A stretch of 64,000 nucleotides of DNA, taken from contig NZ_CACRYJ010000068.1 in assembly GCF_902703175.1 (NCBI RefSeq), positions 62,001 to 126,000 of the forward strand. Direction: 5' to 3'. Below are positions 44,156 to 53,078 of the stretch, piece after piece. This DNA comes from Occultella aeris. GTDB taxonomy: Bacteria; Actinomycetota; Actinomycetes; Actinomycetales; Beutenbergiaceae. Made by a program: the position numbers and the translations under genes. Numbering within the stretch: the first letter of the stretch is position 1; each line of letters opens with the position of its first letter. The notes under the pieces were generated by a model. It did no database searches. It was not told the origin of the DNA and was given only the letters and a program-made list of their open reading frames with translations.

Positions 44156-45093
44156 CGGGTCTCCCGGGTGTCGTGGCCGGCCGCTACTGGGGTGCTACCC
44201 GGGTTCGGCGGGGGTGCGGGGTTACGCATCGGCTCGGCGTCGGTGAGCCAGCGGAGCCCGGCGGTGCCGATCCGCCCGCCAAGCAGGGACATGCGGTCGC
44301 GGAGGGGGTGGTCGGCCACCCGCAGCGGCTCGCGTGCCCACCGCGGCAGGGTCGCGACGGCGGCGCGGCCGAGGAGCCAGTACGCCGGCTTGATCGGCCG
44401 GGACAGGGGCGCGTGCCGGAGCAGGAACTGGGCCACGTCGGCCGCTGCCGGGGTGCCCTGCAGTTCCGGGCGGAACGCTTCGATCGTGGCGGTCAGGCCG
44501 GCCCGCGTGGTCGGCACGTCGACCGCGCCGAGCCGGGTCGCGACCTCGCCCGCCTGCGCCACGTATTCGTCGAACTGCGCCGCGGTCAGATGCTTGCTGC
44601 CGAAATGCTCGTGGGCGACGAGGAAGGAGTCGATCTCGGCGACGTGCACCCAGGTGAGCAGGTGCGGGTCGTCCGCCCGGTAGGGCCGCCCGTCCGGGGC
44701 GGTGCCATGCACCCGCTTGTGCACGGCCTGCACGATCCGGATCGCCCGCTCCGCGTGCTCGATGGTGCCGTAGGTGGTCTCGGCGATGTAGGTGGCGGTG
44801 CGTGCCAGCCGCCCCCAGGTGTTCTCCCGGTAGTCGGAGTGCTCCTCGACGGCGGCCATCGCGAGCGGGTGCAGCGCCTGCAGCAGCAGCGCTCGCATCC
44901 CGCCGATGTACATCGACTCATCGGCGTGCACCACCCGGATCGGCGACCCCTGCGGGAACCACCTCGGCCCCGGGGTGTGATGGATGCGGCGTTTCTGCTC
45001 GGTGCCGTTCGGCCCGGCGACCTTCTCCAGCAGGGAGTGGCTGAGCCGGTTCCGCAGTCCTGTGATCTGTCCCACGGATCCAGTCTGCATCAT
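44152..45093 (-). CDS. MpaB/DUF2236-type oxygenase-like protein
   Basis: 313 residues from the first of two adjacent ATGs at 45093. A GTG at 45123 would add ten. It matches the oxygenase MpaB/latex-clearing-protein family (DUF2236): VVHADESMYIGGMRALLLQALHPLAM near residues 55-80, EHSDYRENTWGRLARTATYI near 84, and YRADDPHLLTWVHVAEIDSFL near 135. Characterised members are heme-b oxygenases or tautomerase-like enzymes that use conserved His, Arg and Tyr residues, several of which lie in these segments. The substrate is unknown. It is followed by, and coupled to, the deacetylase. Confidence 0.82.
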   Translation of the reverse strand: MMQTGSVGQITGLRNRLSHSLLEKVAGPNGTEQKRRIHHTPGPRWFPQGSPIRVVHADESMYIGGMRALLLQALHPLAMAAVEEHSDYRENTWGRLARTATYIAETTYGTIEHAERAIRIVQAVHKRVHGTAPDGRPYRADDPHLLTWVHVAEIDSFLVAHEHFGSKHLTAAQFDEYVAQAGEVATRLGAVDVPTTRAGLTATIEAFRPELQGTPAAADVAQFLLRHAPLSRPIKPAYWLLGRAAVATLPRWAREPLRVADHPLRDRMSLLGGRIGTAGLRWLTDAEPMRNPAPPPNPGSTPVAAGHDTRETR

Positions 45094-45168
45094 GGATCTG
45101 ACACGTGGCGGATTCGGTTCCACGCCATCGCTGCGGTAGTCTCATCCAGGCCCGTTCACGCGGGCCGG

Positions 45169-45206
45169 CGGGCTGTGGCGCAACTTGGTAGCGCACTTGA
45201 CTGGGC
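45169..45206 (+). pseudogene. 5' half of a tRNA-Pro gene
   Basis: From CGGGCTG at 45169 the sequence follows the intact tRNA-Pro nearby through the D arm and anticodon stem (TTGGTAGCGCACTTGACTGGG) and then stops matching inside the anticodon loop. Only the acceptor base C5 (A in the intact copy) and one D-loop base differ. No variable or T arm follows. Its matching 3' half seems to be at 49815-49853. Confidence 0.85.
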
Positions 45207-45247
45207 TCAGGTGAGTTGAAGCGGCGAGATGGCTCGAAACTGAACAA

Positions 45248-45321
<74 letters not shown>

Positions 45322-45426
45322 CAAAAGCCCTGGTGAGAGGCAACTTTCACCAGGGCTTCGTGGGACTGCTGCAGGGCTGGTCGACGCTCCATCTGTGGGA
45401 CCAGCTCCCGCTGCAAGGATGTCGCT

Positions 45427-45710
45427 GTGCCCAAGAGGTTCTCCTCGAGTTCAAGCGTGACATCGTGCGCGTCGCCCGCCGCGGCGACCTGAGCCCCGGC
45501 GAGGTCGCCACCGAATTCGACATCTCCGTGGAGTCGGTCGGGCGCTGGGTGCGCCAGGCCGACCTCGACGACGGCGCCACCGGCGGCCAGACGAGCAGCC
45601 GGCTGAACGAGCTCATACAGCTGCGCCTTGACAAGCGCCGGCTGGACCTCGAGAACGGGATCCTGCACCGAGCCGCGGCGTACTTCGCTGCCGGATCGCT
45701 CCCGAAATGA
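45427..45710 (+). pseudogene. IS3-family transposase orfA, frameshifted
   Basis: Starts GTG CCC AAG AGG TTC TCC (VPKRFS), then one base is missing before GAG, after which the frame continues EFKRDIVRVARRGDLSPGEVATEFDISVESVGRWVRQADLDDG, the helix-turn-helix of IS3-group OrfA, and a leucine-zipper-like KRRLDLENGILHRAAAYFA. Length without the shift fits OrfA (about 95 codons). The ATGA junction with orfB is preserved. Confidence 0.85.
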
Positions 45711-46398
45711 GCTACCCGCTGGTCCGTGACCTGGCCGCCGAGGGCATCCGGGTGCGGTTGACCTGCAGGGTGCTCGGCCACTCCAGGCTGACTTACCGCG
45801 CCCGATCAGCCAGCGCGAGATGGACGACGCCTATCTGCCCAACGCTCCGATCGACGCCCACGGGGACGACTCGGAGTTCGGATACCGGCTCCTGGCCGAC
45901 GAGCTCGAACGAGCCGGTCACGACGGCGCCCCGCCGCGGAAGGCAAGCCCTACCGCTGCGCCATCATGGCCCTGTTCTGCAACCGAATCCTCGCCCACGC
46001 CCTAGACGAGCCGATGACCGCACAACTCGCCGTCACCGCGCTGCGCACCGCCGACGCCAGGCGGAAGCCGACCGGCGTCGTCGTGGTCCAGTCGGACCGA
46101 GGCTCAATCTCGAGCACGAAGCTTCCGCGCCGTCCTGACCGCTGCCGGGCGCGAGAACTCGATGGGACGCCTCGCCTGCGCCTGCGATAACGCCGCCATG
46201 GAGTCCTGGCACGCCTTGCTGCTGAAGAACGTCCCGGACCGTCGTCGCGGGCGCACTCGCGACGAACTGCACCAAGCGATCGTGCTCTGGACCGAGCGCA
46301 CCTACAACCGCCGCAGACGCCAGCGCGCCCTCGGCAAACTCACGCCCGTCCAGTCCGAACTCGCCTTCACCGCCCAGACCGCAACCGTTGCGGCATGA
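45707..46398 (+). pseudogene. IS3-family transposase orfB, degraded
   Basis: Fragments in different frames are recognisable in order: MSYPLVRDLAAEGIRVRLTC (45707), DAHGDDSEFGYRLLADELERA (about 45855), KPYRCAIMALFCNRILAHAL (about 45945), VVVQSDRGS (about 46085) and, at the end, DNAAMESWHALLLKNVPDRR with a typical RRRRQRALGKLTPVQ tail (to 46398). Several frameshifts and an internal deletion (around 45930) of the region holding the first catalytic Asp make it inactive. Terminal inverted repeats were not identified. Confidence 0.85.
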
Positions 46399-46537
46399 TC
46401 ACGCTCACCCCGTGGCAACCGAACCTGCAGCAGTCCCAGCCGACGTCGCGGAAGCACTTGGCGATGAGCTGCGCCGGGGGATCGGTAGTGAAGGTCGCGG
46501 CTCCGACCGGACCATACGGCATGGTATGGTTTGGTGA

Positions 46538-46894
46538 GTGACTGTGCGAGATGAGTGGATCGATGTAGGCCTCGAGGCGCTGCGCGAGGGCGGCATCGAT
46601 GCTGTCCGGATCGACCGGCCGGCGCCGACCCTGCAGCGGACGAAGGGCTCGTTCCATCACCGTTTCGCCAACGGCGGGCCATCAGCAGGCACCCGCTTCA
46701 AGCCGACACTGGAAGCGCGGATCCGGTGGTCGGCGGGCGACGCGGACCGAGCGCGTATCGCCGCGCTCGGCCCCCCACCTCGTGATTATCGGCGCCTCCG
46801 TCGCACAGCCGACCCCAACAACTCTCGAGCTAGGCCGCGTCTTCGCTTGCTGACGCAGCTCGTCCCTCACGTCCGCACGAGCTCTGACGAATGA
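46538..46894 (+). pseudogene. TetR-family regulator remnant
   Basis: The first 45 codons read as a TetR helix-turn-helix (WIDVGLEALREGGIDAVRID, then TLQRTKGSFHHRF). The next part, which should be the recognition-helix end and ligand domain, turns into low-complexity out-of-frame sequence and stops after 118 codons. Intact TetR proteins have about 190-210. Likely once regulated the reductase gene that follows at 46939. Confidence 0.65.
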
Positions 46895-46938
46895 GTCAGA
46901 TCAGACCCGACCCGCACCCAACAAGCACTGGAGACGCC

Positions 46939-47532
46939 ATGCACGAACGGACCATCGACGAGCGCACCACCAGGCACCCCCTAGGCAGTGGGCAGGTGAC
47001 CAGCTTCCACGCGTTTCTCGGCTGCAGCCTCGACGGTTTCATCGCCGGTCCCGGTGGCGAACTGGAGTGGCTGTTCGAGTTCGACGAACGACTCGGCGAC
47101 ACCGGATACAACGACTTCTTCACTTCGGTCGATGCCCTGGTGATGGGACGCGCCACCTACGACACCATGCGCGACTCGGACCCGGAGTTCTACAAGGGCA
47201 CCCCGATCCACGTCCTCTCCCACACCCTCGCCCCGGGGGCCCGAAACCCCATGGGTCGATCCACGGTGACGGTCCACGCCGACATTGCCGCGCTGCGTGA
47301 CGCCCTCACCTCCGACGCAGTGACGCGCGCATACGTCGACGGGGGCCGAACGGTTCAGGCATTCCTCGCAGCCGGCCTGCTATCCGACCTCATCATCACG
47401 CGGCTCCCCATCCTCCTCGGCAACGGAATCCCCCTGTTCGGTTCGCTTCCCTCGCCCGTCCATGCCGAGCTCGAGCAGACACGGCAACTCAACGCCGGTG
47501 CCGTCCAGTCGACCTACCGATTCTCGATCTAG
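46939..47532 (+). CDS. Dihydrofolate-reductase-like (RibD C-terminal domain) protein
   Basis: 197 residues. The RibD-C/DHFR-like fold is recognisable: FLGCSLDGFIAGPGGELEWL near residue 25, VDALVMGRATYDTM near 60, and YVDGGRTVQAFLAAGLLSDLIITRLPILLGNGIPLF near 135-170. Family members reduce pteridine- or riboflavin-type substrates with NADPH, but most are uncharacterised. ATG 46939 has GGAGAC just upstream. A longer frame from 46891 lacks one. It sits inside the decayed island just after the TetR remnant. Confidence 0.88.
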   Translation: MHERTIDERTTRHPLGSGQVTSFHAFLGCSLDGFIAGPGGELEWLFEFDERLGDTGYNDFFTSVDALVMGRATYDTMRDSDPEFYKGTPIHVLSHTLAPGARNPMGRSTVTVHADIAALRDALTSDAVTRAYVDGGRTVQAFLAAGLLSDLIITRLPILLGNGIPLFGSLPSPVHAELEQTRQLNAGAVQSTYRFSI

Positions 47533-47730
47533 GCACAGCACAGCCCCCTCGGAAACCAGGACCGAGCAACCGCGGGTCGGCCCGCCATCCGAGGCCACGT
47601 AACGGATGCACTGCGCGATTGGTACACAACCCGGCTGTGGGCACGGCGCTCTTGGTGGACGCGGTCGCCCAGCCGGAGTCCATCTAGCGAGCACTCCCGC
47701 TCGCAGAACCTATCCGGCGAGGAGAACGAG
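47533..47730 (+). other. Intergenic stretch in island, no clear gene
   Basis: 198 bp between the reductase and the monooxygenase. Its end reads in one frame as a plausible gene tail (NPAVGTALLVDAVAQPESI, then TAG at about 47685), perhaps debris of a lost regulator. No start, promoter or repeat was recognised. Confidence 0.3.
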
Positions 47731-49329
47731 ATGACCGATACCGACGTACTGATCGTTGGGGCTGGCCCGACCGGGCTTACTCTGGCGGTCGACCTGGCCC
47801 GCCGGGGGGTCAAGGTGACGCTGATCGAGGCCGCGTCCGCGCTGCCCCGCCAGTCCCGCGGGAAGGGATTGCAACCACGTAGCTTGGAGGTGCTCGACGA
47901 CCTCGGCGTCGTCAATGCCCTACTTGCCAACGGTAAGACACGCCAAGACATCACTCTCTACCGAGACCGGCGGCGCCTGGCCCGGCTGCCCGCCGGACTG
48001 GCCGACCCGCGACCCGACCTGCCATACCCGAACATCGTGATGATCCCCCAGTGGCGAACCACCACCGTGCTCGCCGACCGCCTGCACGAACTCGGCGGCG
48101 CGATCCAGTTCAGCACCCGTTTGGAGTCGTTCGCCACGAGCAGTGGCGCCGTCCGGGTCCTGGTGGCCAACCCCCAGGGTGAGCGAGAGGAAGTCACAGC
48201 CCGCTACCTCGTCGGCTGCGACGGCGGACACAGCCGGGTACGCCGAACGCTCTCTCTCGAGTTCGCTGGCATCACCGACAACTCGCAACGCTACCTGCTC
48301 GGCGACGTCACCATCCCCGGCTGGGAACCCGAGACCGACGACACCGTCCGTTCCCATGCCTGGCTCGGTACCGACGGGTCATTCCTCGGGCTGGCCGGCC
48401 TTCCCGGCACCGGGCAGTGGCAGATCGGTGCCAGCCTCGACGCCGACGACGAGTCCGAACCGAACCTCATGGCCCTGCAGCGACTGTGGGACGAACGGTC
48501 CGGCCACCCGGAGGTCCGGCTCACAGATGCGACCTGGCTGTCGAATTTCCGCGTCAACGTCCGCATGGTCGAGCAATACCGTCACGGCCGGGTCCTGCTT
48601 GCCGGCGACGCCGCACACGTGCACCCGCCGACCGGTGGACAGGGCATGAACACCGGGATTCAGGACGCCTACAACCTGGGCTGGAAACTTGCCGCGGGCC
48701 TCCGCGGCCACGACGACGCCCTGCTCGACACATACCAGGCCGAACGTCACCCAGTCGCGCGCCGCGCGCTCGAGCAAAGCACCGATATCCTCGACGCTGT
48801 CACCAGCCGCAACCCCCTTGTCCGACTCGCGATGCAACGTCTTCTGCTCCCCCTGCTGAGCCGCCCCGCGATCAACCGCGCCTTGGCCAGCCGTGTATCC
48901 CAGATCGACATCGGCTACCGCGGCGGCCCACTGGCCCACGACGACTCGCCCGGGGGGCGAGTGCACCCCGGCGACCGCGCCCCCGACGCCCGCCTCACCG
49001 ACCCCTCCAGCGGGCGGGGGCTGCGACTGCACGACCTGCTCCGCGGCCCCCACTGGACCCTGCTGCTCGTGGGCGACCAGGCCACGCGCCACCTCAGCGT
49101 CGACGACCTGGAGGAGGACGTGGACGCCTACCTCATCGCCGACGACTCGCCCAGTTCCTTCCCTGGACGGGTGGTCAGGGACTGCGACGGCACATTCCGC
49201 AAGAGCTATCGCGCACGGCCCGGGGCCGCCCTGCTCGTGCGACCCGACGGTTACATCGCTTGGCGCGCAGAGGCGCCAACCGCCGGCGCGGTGACCCAGC
49301 GGATCACAACCATCGGTGCAGCGACGTAG
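47731..49329 (+). CDS. FAD-dependent aromatic monooxygenase (class A)
   Basis: 532 residues. p-Hydroxybenzoate-hydroxylase-type flavoprotein: dinucleotide loop VLIVGAGPTGLTLAVDLA near residue 6, the DG motif LVGCDGGHSRVRR near 165, and the GD motif VLLAGDAAHVHPPTGGQG near 288. The C-terminal 130 residues form a thioredoxin-like domain (GDRAPDARL, LHDLLRGPHWTLLLVG), as in phenol-hydroxylase and antibiotic-modifying relatives. It could hydroxylate an aromatic compound or a polyketide antibiotic. Not resolvable. GGCGAGGAG precedes the ATG. It is intact inside the degraded tRNA-flanked region. Confidence 0.92.
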   Translation: MTDTDVLIVGAGPTGLTLAVDLARRGVKVTLIEAASALPRQSRGKGLQPRSLEVLDDLGVVNALLANGKTRQDITLYRDRRRLARLPAGLADPRPDLPYPNIVMIPQWRTTTVLADRLHELGGAIQFSTRLESFATSSGAVRVLVANPQGEREEVTARYLVGCDGGHSRVRRTLSLEFAGITDNSQRYLLGDVTIPGWEPETDDTVRSHAWLGTDGSFLGLAGLPGTGQWQIGASLDADDESEPNLMALQRLWDERSGHPEVRLTDATWLSNFRVNVRMVEQYRHGRVLLAGDAAHVHPPTGGQGMNTGIQDAYNLGWKLAAGLRGHDDALLDTYQAERHPVARRALEQSTDILDAVTSRNPLVRLAMQRLLLPLLSRPAINRALASRVSQIDIGYRGGPLAHDDSPGGRVHPGDRAPDARLTDPSSGRGLRLHDLLRGPHWTLLLVGDQATRHLSVDDLEEDVDAYLIADDSPSSFPGRVVRDCDGTFRKSYRARPGAALLVRPDGYIAWRAEAPTAGAVTQRITTIGAAT

Positions 49330-49368
49330 AAGGGGATGTCCGAAATACGGTGTGTGGAGTCTGGCGTT

Positions 49369-49455
49369 TCATCTGTGAGCGGTTCTCTCGACCTTTCCGG
49401 CGAAAGTGATCGCGAATGCGTTGAGCGCGGGCTTCCACCTTGTCGCCCGGCGGAT
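49369..49455 (-). pseudogene. Possible IS256-type transposase C-terminal fragment
   Basis: On the minus strand the sequence encodes RATRWKPALNAFAITFAGKV, which resembles the last residues of IS256/mutator-type transposases. The rest of such a gene is not found upstream. Short and weak evidence, from recollection of the family C-terminus. Confidence 0.35.
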
Positions 49456-49578
49456 CTCGACGCCGCACCTCTCGTCTCCAGTCAGTCGGGCTCGCGACGG
49501 CTCTCTGGAGCACCGTCGTTTCGGAGTTCCGCGCCACTTGCAGGTCGGGGAGCGGCCCAGGTGATGGAGAATGGGCGC

Positions 49579-49764
49579 ATGCCTGATTCTTGTGCATTCT
49601 GTGTTTCCACAGGGCCCCTGATCCGCGAGCATGTCCCGCTGAATTCTCTGCCGCGCGAAACGGGGAGCAGGCCGCCGTACCGGCAAACTGTGAAGAGCTT
49701 CTGTGCCTCGTGCAATAACGGGTGGATGAGCAACCTCGATTCCGTCGCGCAGCGCGTGCATTGA
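49579..49764 (+). pseudogene. HNH-like zinc-finger protein fragment
   Basis: 61 codons from ATG 49579: MPDSCAFCVSTGPLIREHVP, then VKSFCASCNNGWMSNLDSV, then a stop. Two CxxC pairs with an EHV and a CNNGWMS match the start of HNH-type proteins, which are usually well over 150 residues. The gene is cut 50 bp before the tRNA 3' fragment. A + T content is locally higher than in neighbours, suggesting foreign origin. Confidence 0.6.
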
Positions 49765-49814
49765 AAGGCAAGACCCAAGGTCAAGAGGCCTGGGAGCCCT
49801 ATTCCTGGCGTCTA

Positions 49815-49853
49815 GGGGGCAGGGGTCGCAGATTCAAATCCTGTCAGCCTGAC
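49815..49853 (+). pseudogene. 3' half of a tRNA-Pro gene (attachment-site-like repeat)
   Basis: GGGGTCGCAG at 49822, then TTCAAATCCTGTCA and CAGCCTGA match the variable, T and acceptor parts of tRNA-Pro at 45290-45322 with three mismatches over 33 bases. No D arm or anticodon stem lies in front. The acceptor end CAGCCTG pairs fully (one G-U) with CGGGCTG of the 5' half at 45169, but not with the intact copy's CGGGATG. Confidence 0.8.
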
Positions 49854-49996
49854 GTGTTTCGGGTCTGAGCCTCGCTGGAGGAGATCCGGTGCGGCTCTCT
49901 CGTGTCCGACACAAGATCTGACGTGCAGCGCGCCCCGTGGCCGCGATTGCTAGCTCGTCCACGACTGTTCGCTCATCGCGTTTCACCGTCAGCGGG

Positions 49997-50200
49997 TCAG
50001 CTGTCGAAGGTCTCCCGGCCCGGGTAGTGGGGTTTGATGAAACGGTTGACGAACGCGCCGATCGACCTCGCCGCCAGGAGGTCCCGATGGACCGAGGGCG
50101 GCACCATCGCGTAGCGGTAGACGTCCCCGCTGATGTACTCGATGTCGAGTTCATTCGTCGTAGCGTCGTACCCGACGGAGGCGACCGCCTCCGAACTCAC
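49997..50200 (-). CDS. KTSC-domain protein
   Basis: 67 residues from GTG 50200: VSSEAVASVGYDATTNELDI, then YISGDVYRYAMVPPSVHRDL, SIGAFVNRFIKPHYPGRE. This is the KTSC domain almost alone, named from lysyl-tRNA-synthetase-like proteins, and found as short stand-alone proteins of unknown role. An upstream in-frame extension to 50281 has no similarity. It lies just beyond the island's right end. Confidence 0.75.
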   Translation of the reverse strand: MSSEAVASVGYDATTNELDIEYISGDVYRYAMVPPSVHRDLLAARSIGAFVNRFIKPHYPGRETFDS

Positions 50201-50296
50201 CCGATCGCGTCTCACCCGTACAGCCTGCGCCGTGGGGTAGCTCGGGGCAAGGCGAACCTCATCAACCAGACACCCAAGCACCTCTTCACCTCCGCG

Positions 50297-50340
50297 CCGT
50301 TGGATCAGGAGTGGGCGGCCGTTGGATCAGGAATGGGCGG
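50297..50340 (+). repeat. 22-bp tandem duplication
   Basis: CCGTTGGATCAGGAGTGGGCGG is followed directly by the same sequence with one change (GAGT to GAAT). It overlaps the left edge of the reductase remnant and looks like a recent slippage or recombination product. Confidence 0.9.
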
Positions 50341-50616
50341 ACACGTTCGCCGTCGATCGGCCAGCCACGGAGTACGTCGCGGAGCTCAAGCGCGCGGACG
50401 GCGGCGATATCGGCATGCACCGGCAGTATCAACCTGGCGCAGTTTGTCTTGTCCGCCGGTCTTGTCGATGAGTTGCGGTTGGTGGTCTCAGCGGCGATCG
50501 CCGGGAGCGGGCGGCGGCCGTTCGACGGAGTGGGCCGCCATCTCAGGCTCGAACTCGCGGCGGCGGAGCACACCCCGAGTGGCACACTGCTCCTGACCCA
50601 CAGTCGACACGACTGA
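50325..50616 (+). pseudogene. Dihydrofolate-reductase-like remnant
   Basis: Reading from 50325 gives DQEWADTFAVDRPATEYVAE, then LKRADGGDIGMH. After one extra base at 50421 the frame continues GSINLAQFVLSAGLVDELRL, then VVSAAIAGSGRRPFDGVGRH and LLLTHSR to 50616. This is the C-terminal half of a RibD-C/DHFR-like protein, related in kind to the intact gene at 46939. The N-terminal half is missing and the frame is broken. Confidence 0.8.
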
Positions 50617-50639
50617 TCGCCGGCCGAGAGGACCCGAGC

Positions 50640-51890
50640 ATGCCCACGACCACGACTCACACCCTGGCCGTGCCCGGTGCGGTGCTCACCTACGACATTC
50701 GGGAGCCGGACCGGCCGGGCGACCACCCGCCACTGTTCATCTTCGGCTCGCCGATGGGCGCATCCGGGTTCGAGCAGCTGGCACTGCACTTCGACGACCG
50801 CGTCGTGATCACCTACGACCCACGCATGACGGAACGCAGCCACCTCGAGGACGGTGGCACGGTGAGCACGGAGACCCACGGTGATGACCTCCACCGCGTC
50901 GCCGAGGCTGCCGGTCTCGGAACCGTCGACGCGTTCGGGTCGAGCGGCGGCGCCGTGTCCGCACTGCCGTGGGTGCTGCAGCACCCGGACGAGATCCGCA
51001 CCTTAGTCGCGCACGAGCCTCCCCTTGCGGTGCTGCTGGAGGACGCCGACATCCTCCTGAAGGTCAACGCGGACATCGTCGACACCTACCGGCGGCGCGG
51101 ATTCGGCCCCGCGATGGCCAAGTTCATCCAACTGGTGAGCCACCCGGGCCCCTTGCCGTCGGACTACCTGGACGGGCCCGACCCTGACCCGGCACAGTTC
51201 GGACTGCCCACCGAGGACGACGGATCACGCGACGACGCCCTGCTCGCCTACAACATGGCCATGCCGCCGTACAACCCGGACGCGGCGGCACTGATCTCAT
51301 CAGGAGTGCGGATCGTGCCGGCCGTCGGTGCCGAGGGTGAGGGCGCCATGGCACGCCGCGGCGGCGAGGCCTTCGCGAGGTTGTTGGGCATCGCGCCCGT
51401 CACCTTTCCTGGTGACCATGGTGGCTTCGCCGCCAACGAGTGGACTCCGGACAATGACCCGGCGGCCTTCGCCGCCACGTTGCGTCACGTGCTGGACAGC
51501 GGTGGTCGGACCGTCCCCGCGGATGGCTCACTGGCGGCGGCCGAGACCGAACTGCAGCGTGCCCAACTGGCGGGCGACGTCCTCGCGCTGGACTCCCTGC
51601 TGGATGCCGACGTCGTCTACATCGGCCCCGATGGAGCCGAGTTCGGCAAGGCACAGGACCTGGAGTCACATTCCTCCGGGCAGCTTCGCCTGACCAGGCT
51701 GGATCCAGTCCGGAGCGTCGCCCGTCAGTTCGACTCTGCGGGGGTCACCCGGACACGGGTCAGGATCGCGGGTCTTGCGGGCGGCCAAGCGTTCGAAGCG
51801 GAGATGGTCTACACCCGCACCTGGCTGTTCGAAGATGGCGGGTGGCAGGTGATCCAGGCGCAGGGCGTCAGCGTTGCGCGCGAGCCGTGA
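50640..51890 (+). CDS. Alpha/beta hydrolase fused to DUF4440/SnoaL-like domain
   Basis: 416 residues, two parts. Residues 1-285 are an alpha/beta hydrolase: HPPLFIFGSPMG loop, nucleophile elbow AFGSSGGAVSALPW (Ser102) and His in FPGDHGGF near 265. Residues about 295-412 (AAETELQRAQLAGDVLALDSLLDADVVYIGPDG) form an NTF2-like DUF4440 domain. The latter often binds a small ligand or acts as a cyclase or ketosteroid-isomerase-like module. The joining may couple hydrolysis with binding or isomerisation of its product. The function is unknown. It starts 23 bp after the reductase remnant. Confidence 0.87.
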   Translation: MPTTTTHTLAVPGAVLTYDIREPDRPGDHPPLFIFGSPMGASGFEQLALHFDDRVVITYDPRMTERSHLEDGGTVSTETHGDDLHRVAEAAGLGTVDAFGSSGGAVSALPWVLQHPDEIRTLVAHEPPLAVLLEDADILLKVNADIVDTYRRRGFGPAMAKFIQLVSHPGPLPSDYLDGPDPDPAQFGLPTEDDGSRDDALLAYNMAMPPYNPDAAALISSGVRIVPAVGAEGEGAMARRGGEAFARLLGIAPVTFPGDHGGFAANEWTPDNDPAAFAATLRHVLDSGGRTVPADGSLAAAETELQRAQLAGDVLALDSLLDADVVYIGPDGAEFGKAQDLESHSSGQLRLTRLDPVRSVARQFDSAGVTRTRVRIAGLAGGQAFEAEMVYTRTWLFEDGGWQVIQAQGVSVAREP

Positions 51891-52027
51891 GCCGCTGGTG
51901 GCAGCGGTGGGGAGCGATATTCGATGGCCTCACGGACCGGCTACGTGACAGGTTTGCTCCGGAGCGCGCAACGAACTGCCGTTGAGCCGAAGGGTTGACA
52001 CCACCCACGAACAGCACGGAGCCTGAG

Positions 52028-53041
52028 ATGCACATCGACACTGCCGACCTCGACGAAGCTGTCGCCAAGGCGACCTTCTCGGGGGTGGTGACGGTGGACG
52101 TCGCCGGCCAACGCACCCTCGAGCGGACCGAGGGCTTTCTGCACCGAGCGCTCGGCGTGCCGATGACCGCCAAGGCCCGGATCGCCATCGCCAGCGGCAG
52201 CAAGTCGTTCACCGCCCTGGCGGTGATGCGGCTCGTCGAGGACGGTGCGCTGCGACTCGACCAGGTGGTCCGCGACCTGCTCGGTGACGACCTGCCGCTC
52301 ATCGACGACGGCGTGACGGTCGAGCACCTACTCACCCATACCTCCGGCATCGGCGACTACCTCGACGAGGAGGCCGACTGGGACGCACCCGACTACGTGC
52401 TCACCGTGCCGGCGCACACGCTCACGACCGCCGTCGCCTTCCTGTCGATGCTCGACGGACACGAGCAGAAGTTTCCACCCGGCGAGCGGTTCTCGTACTG
52501 TAACGGCGGCTACATGGTGCTCGCGGTCCTGATCGAGCGGCTGACCGGCGAGACGTATCACGACGTGGTGCGGCGCCTGGTCCTCGCACCTGCCGGTCTT
52601 GAGGCCACCGACTTCCTGCCGTTGAACGCTCTGCCGGCCGATGCCGCACCCGGATACGTCTTCGACGAGGGCGACCTCGTCAACACACTGCACCTGCCCG
52701 TGCTCGGAAACGGGGATGGCGGAGCGTTCACGACGGCAGCCGACCTGCACCGGTTCTGGCTGGCACTGCTCGACGGGCGCATCGTCTCCAGAGCCGGCGT
52801 CGAGGCGATGACCCGCCCGCGGCACGACGTGCCCGACGAGGGAATGCGCTACGGCATGGGATTCTGGCTGCACCGGACCGCACCGGCGTTGGTCCTCGAG
52901 GGCTACGACGCCGGCGCGTCCTTCCGCTCGACACACATCATCGAGTCACAGACCACGGTGAGTGTGCTCGGGAACAGTTCCGAGGGCGCCTGGCCGCTCA
53001 TCGGGGCGCTTGCGAGGATCATCGATGCCGAGCTCGGCTGA
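52028..53041 (+). CDS. Serine hydrolase, class C beta-lactamase/PBP4*-like
   Basis: 337 residues. Penicillin-binding fold: SxxK in ASGSKSF (Ser56, Lys59), YxN in SYCNGGYMV near 157, and LLTHTSGIGDYL near 100, all typical of the beta-lactamase (COG1680) family. The third KTG-type motif is unclear (perhaps the EGYDAGASF segment near 295), as in many esterases of the family. No signal peptide is seen, so it is cytosolic and more likely an esterase or peptidase than a beta-lactamase. ATG 52028 has GGAG upstream and removes an 11-residue extension. Confidence 0.88.
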   Translation: MHIDTADLDEAVAKATFSGVVTVDVAGQRTLERTEGFLHRALGVPMTAKARIAIASGSKSFTALAVMRLVEDGALRLDQVVRDLLGDDLPLIDDGVTVEHLLTHTSGIGDYLDEEADWDAPDYVLTVPAHTLTTAVAFLSMLDGHEQKFPPGERFSYCNGGYMVLAVLIERLTGETYHDVVRRLVLAPAGLEATDFLPLNALPADAAPGYVFDEGDLVNTLHLPVLGNGDGGAFTTAADLHRFWLALLDGRIVSRAGVEAMTRPRHDVPDEGMRYGMGFWLHRTAPALVLEGYDAGASFRSTHIIESQTTVSVLGNSSEGAWPLIGALARIIDAELG

Positions 53042-53078
53042 CATATGACGCCAACTCCAGAGGCATGCGACCGCACAG

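Noticed and set aside
45169-45244. A second complete tRNA
   Set aside because: Nothing after the anticodon loop fits a variable loop, T arm or acceptor 3' strand. Only the 5' half is tRNA.
47731-49329. Assigning the monooxygenase to tetracycline or rifampicin inactivation
   Set aside because: The motifs are shared by the whole class. No residue pattern visible by eye separates antibiotic-modifying from catabolic members.
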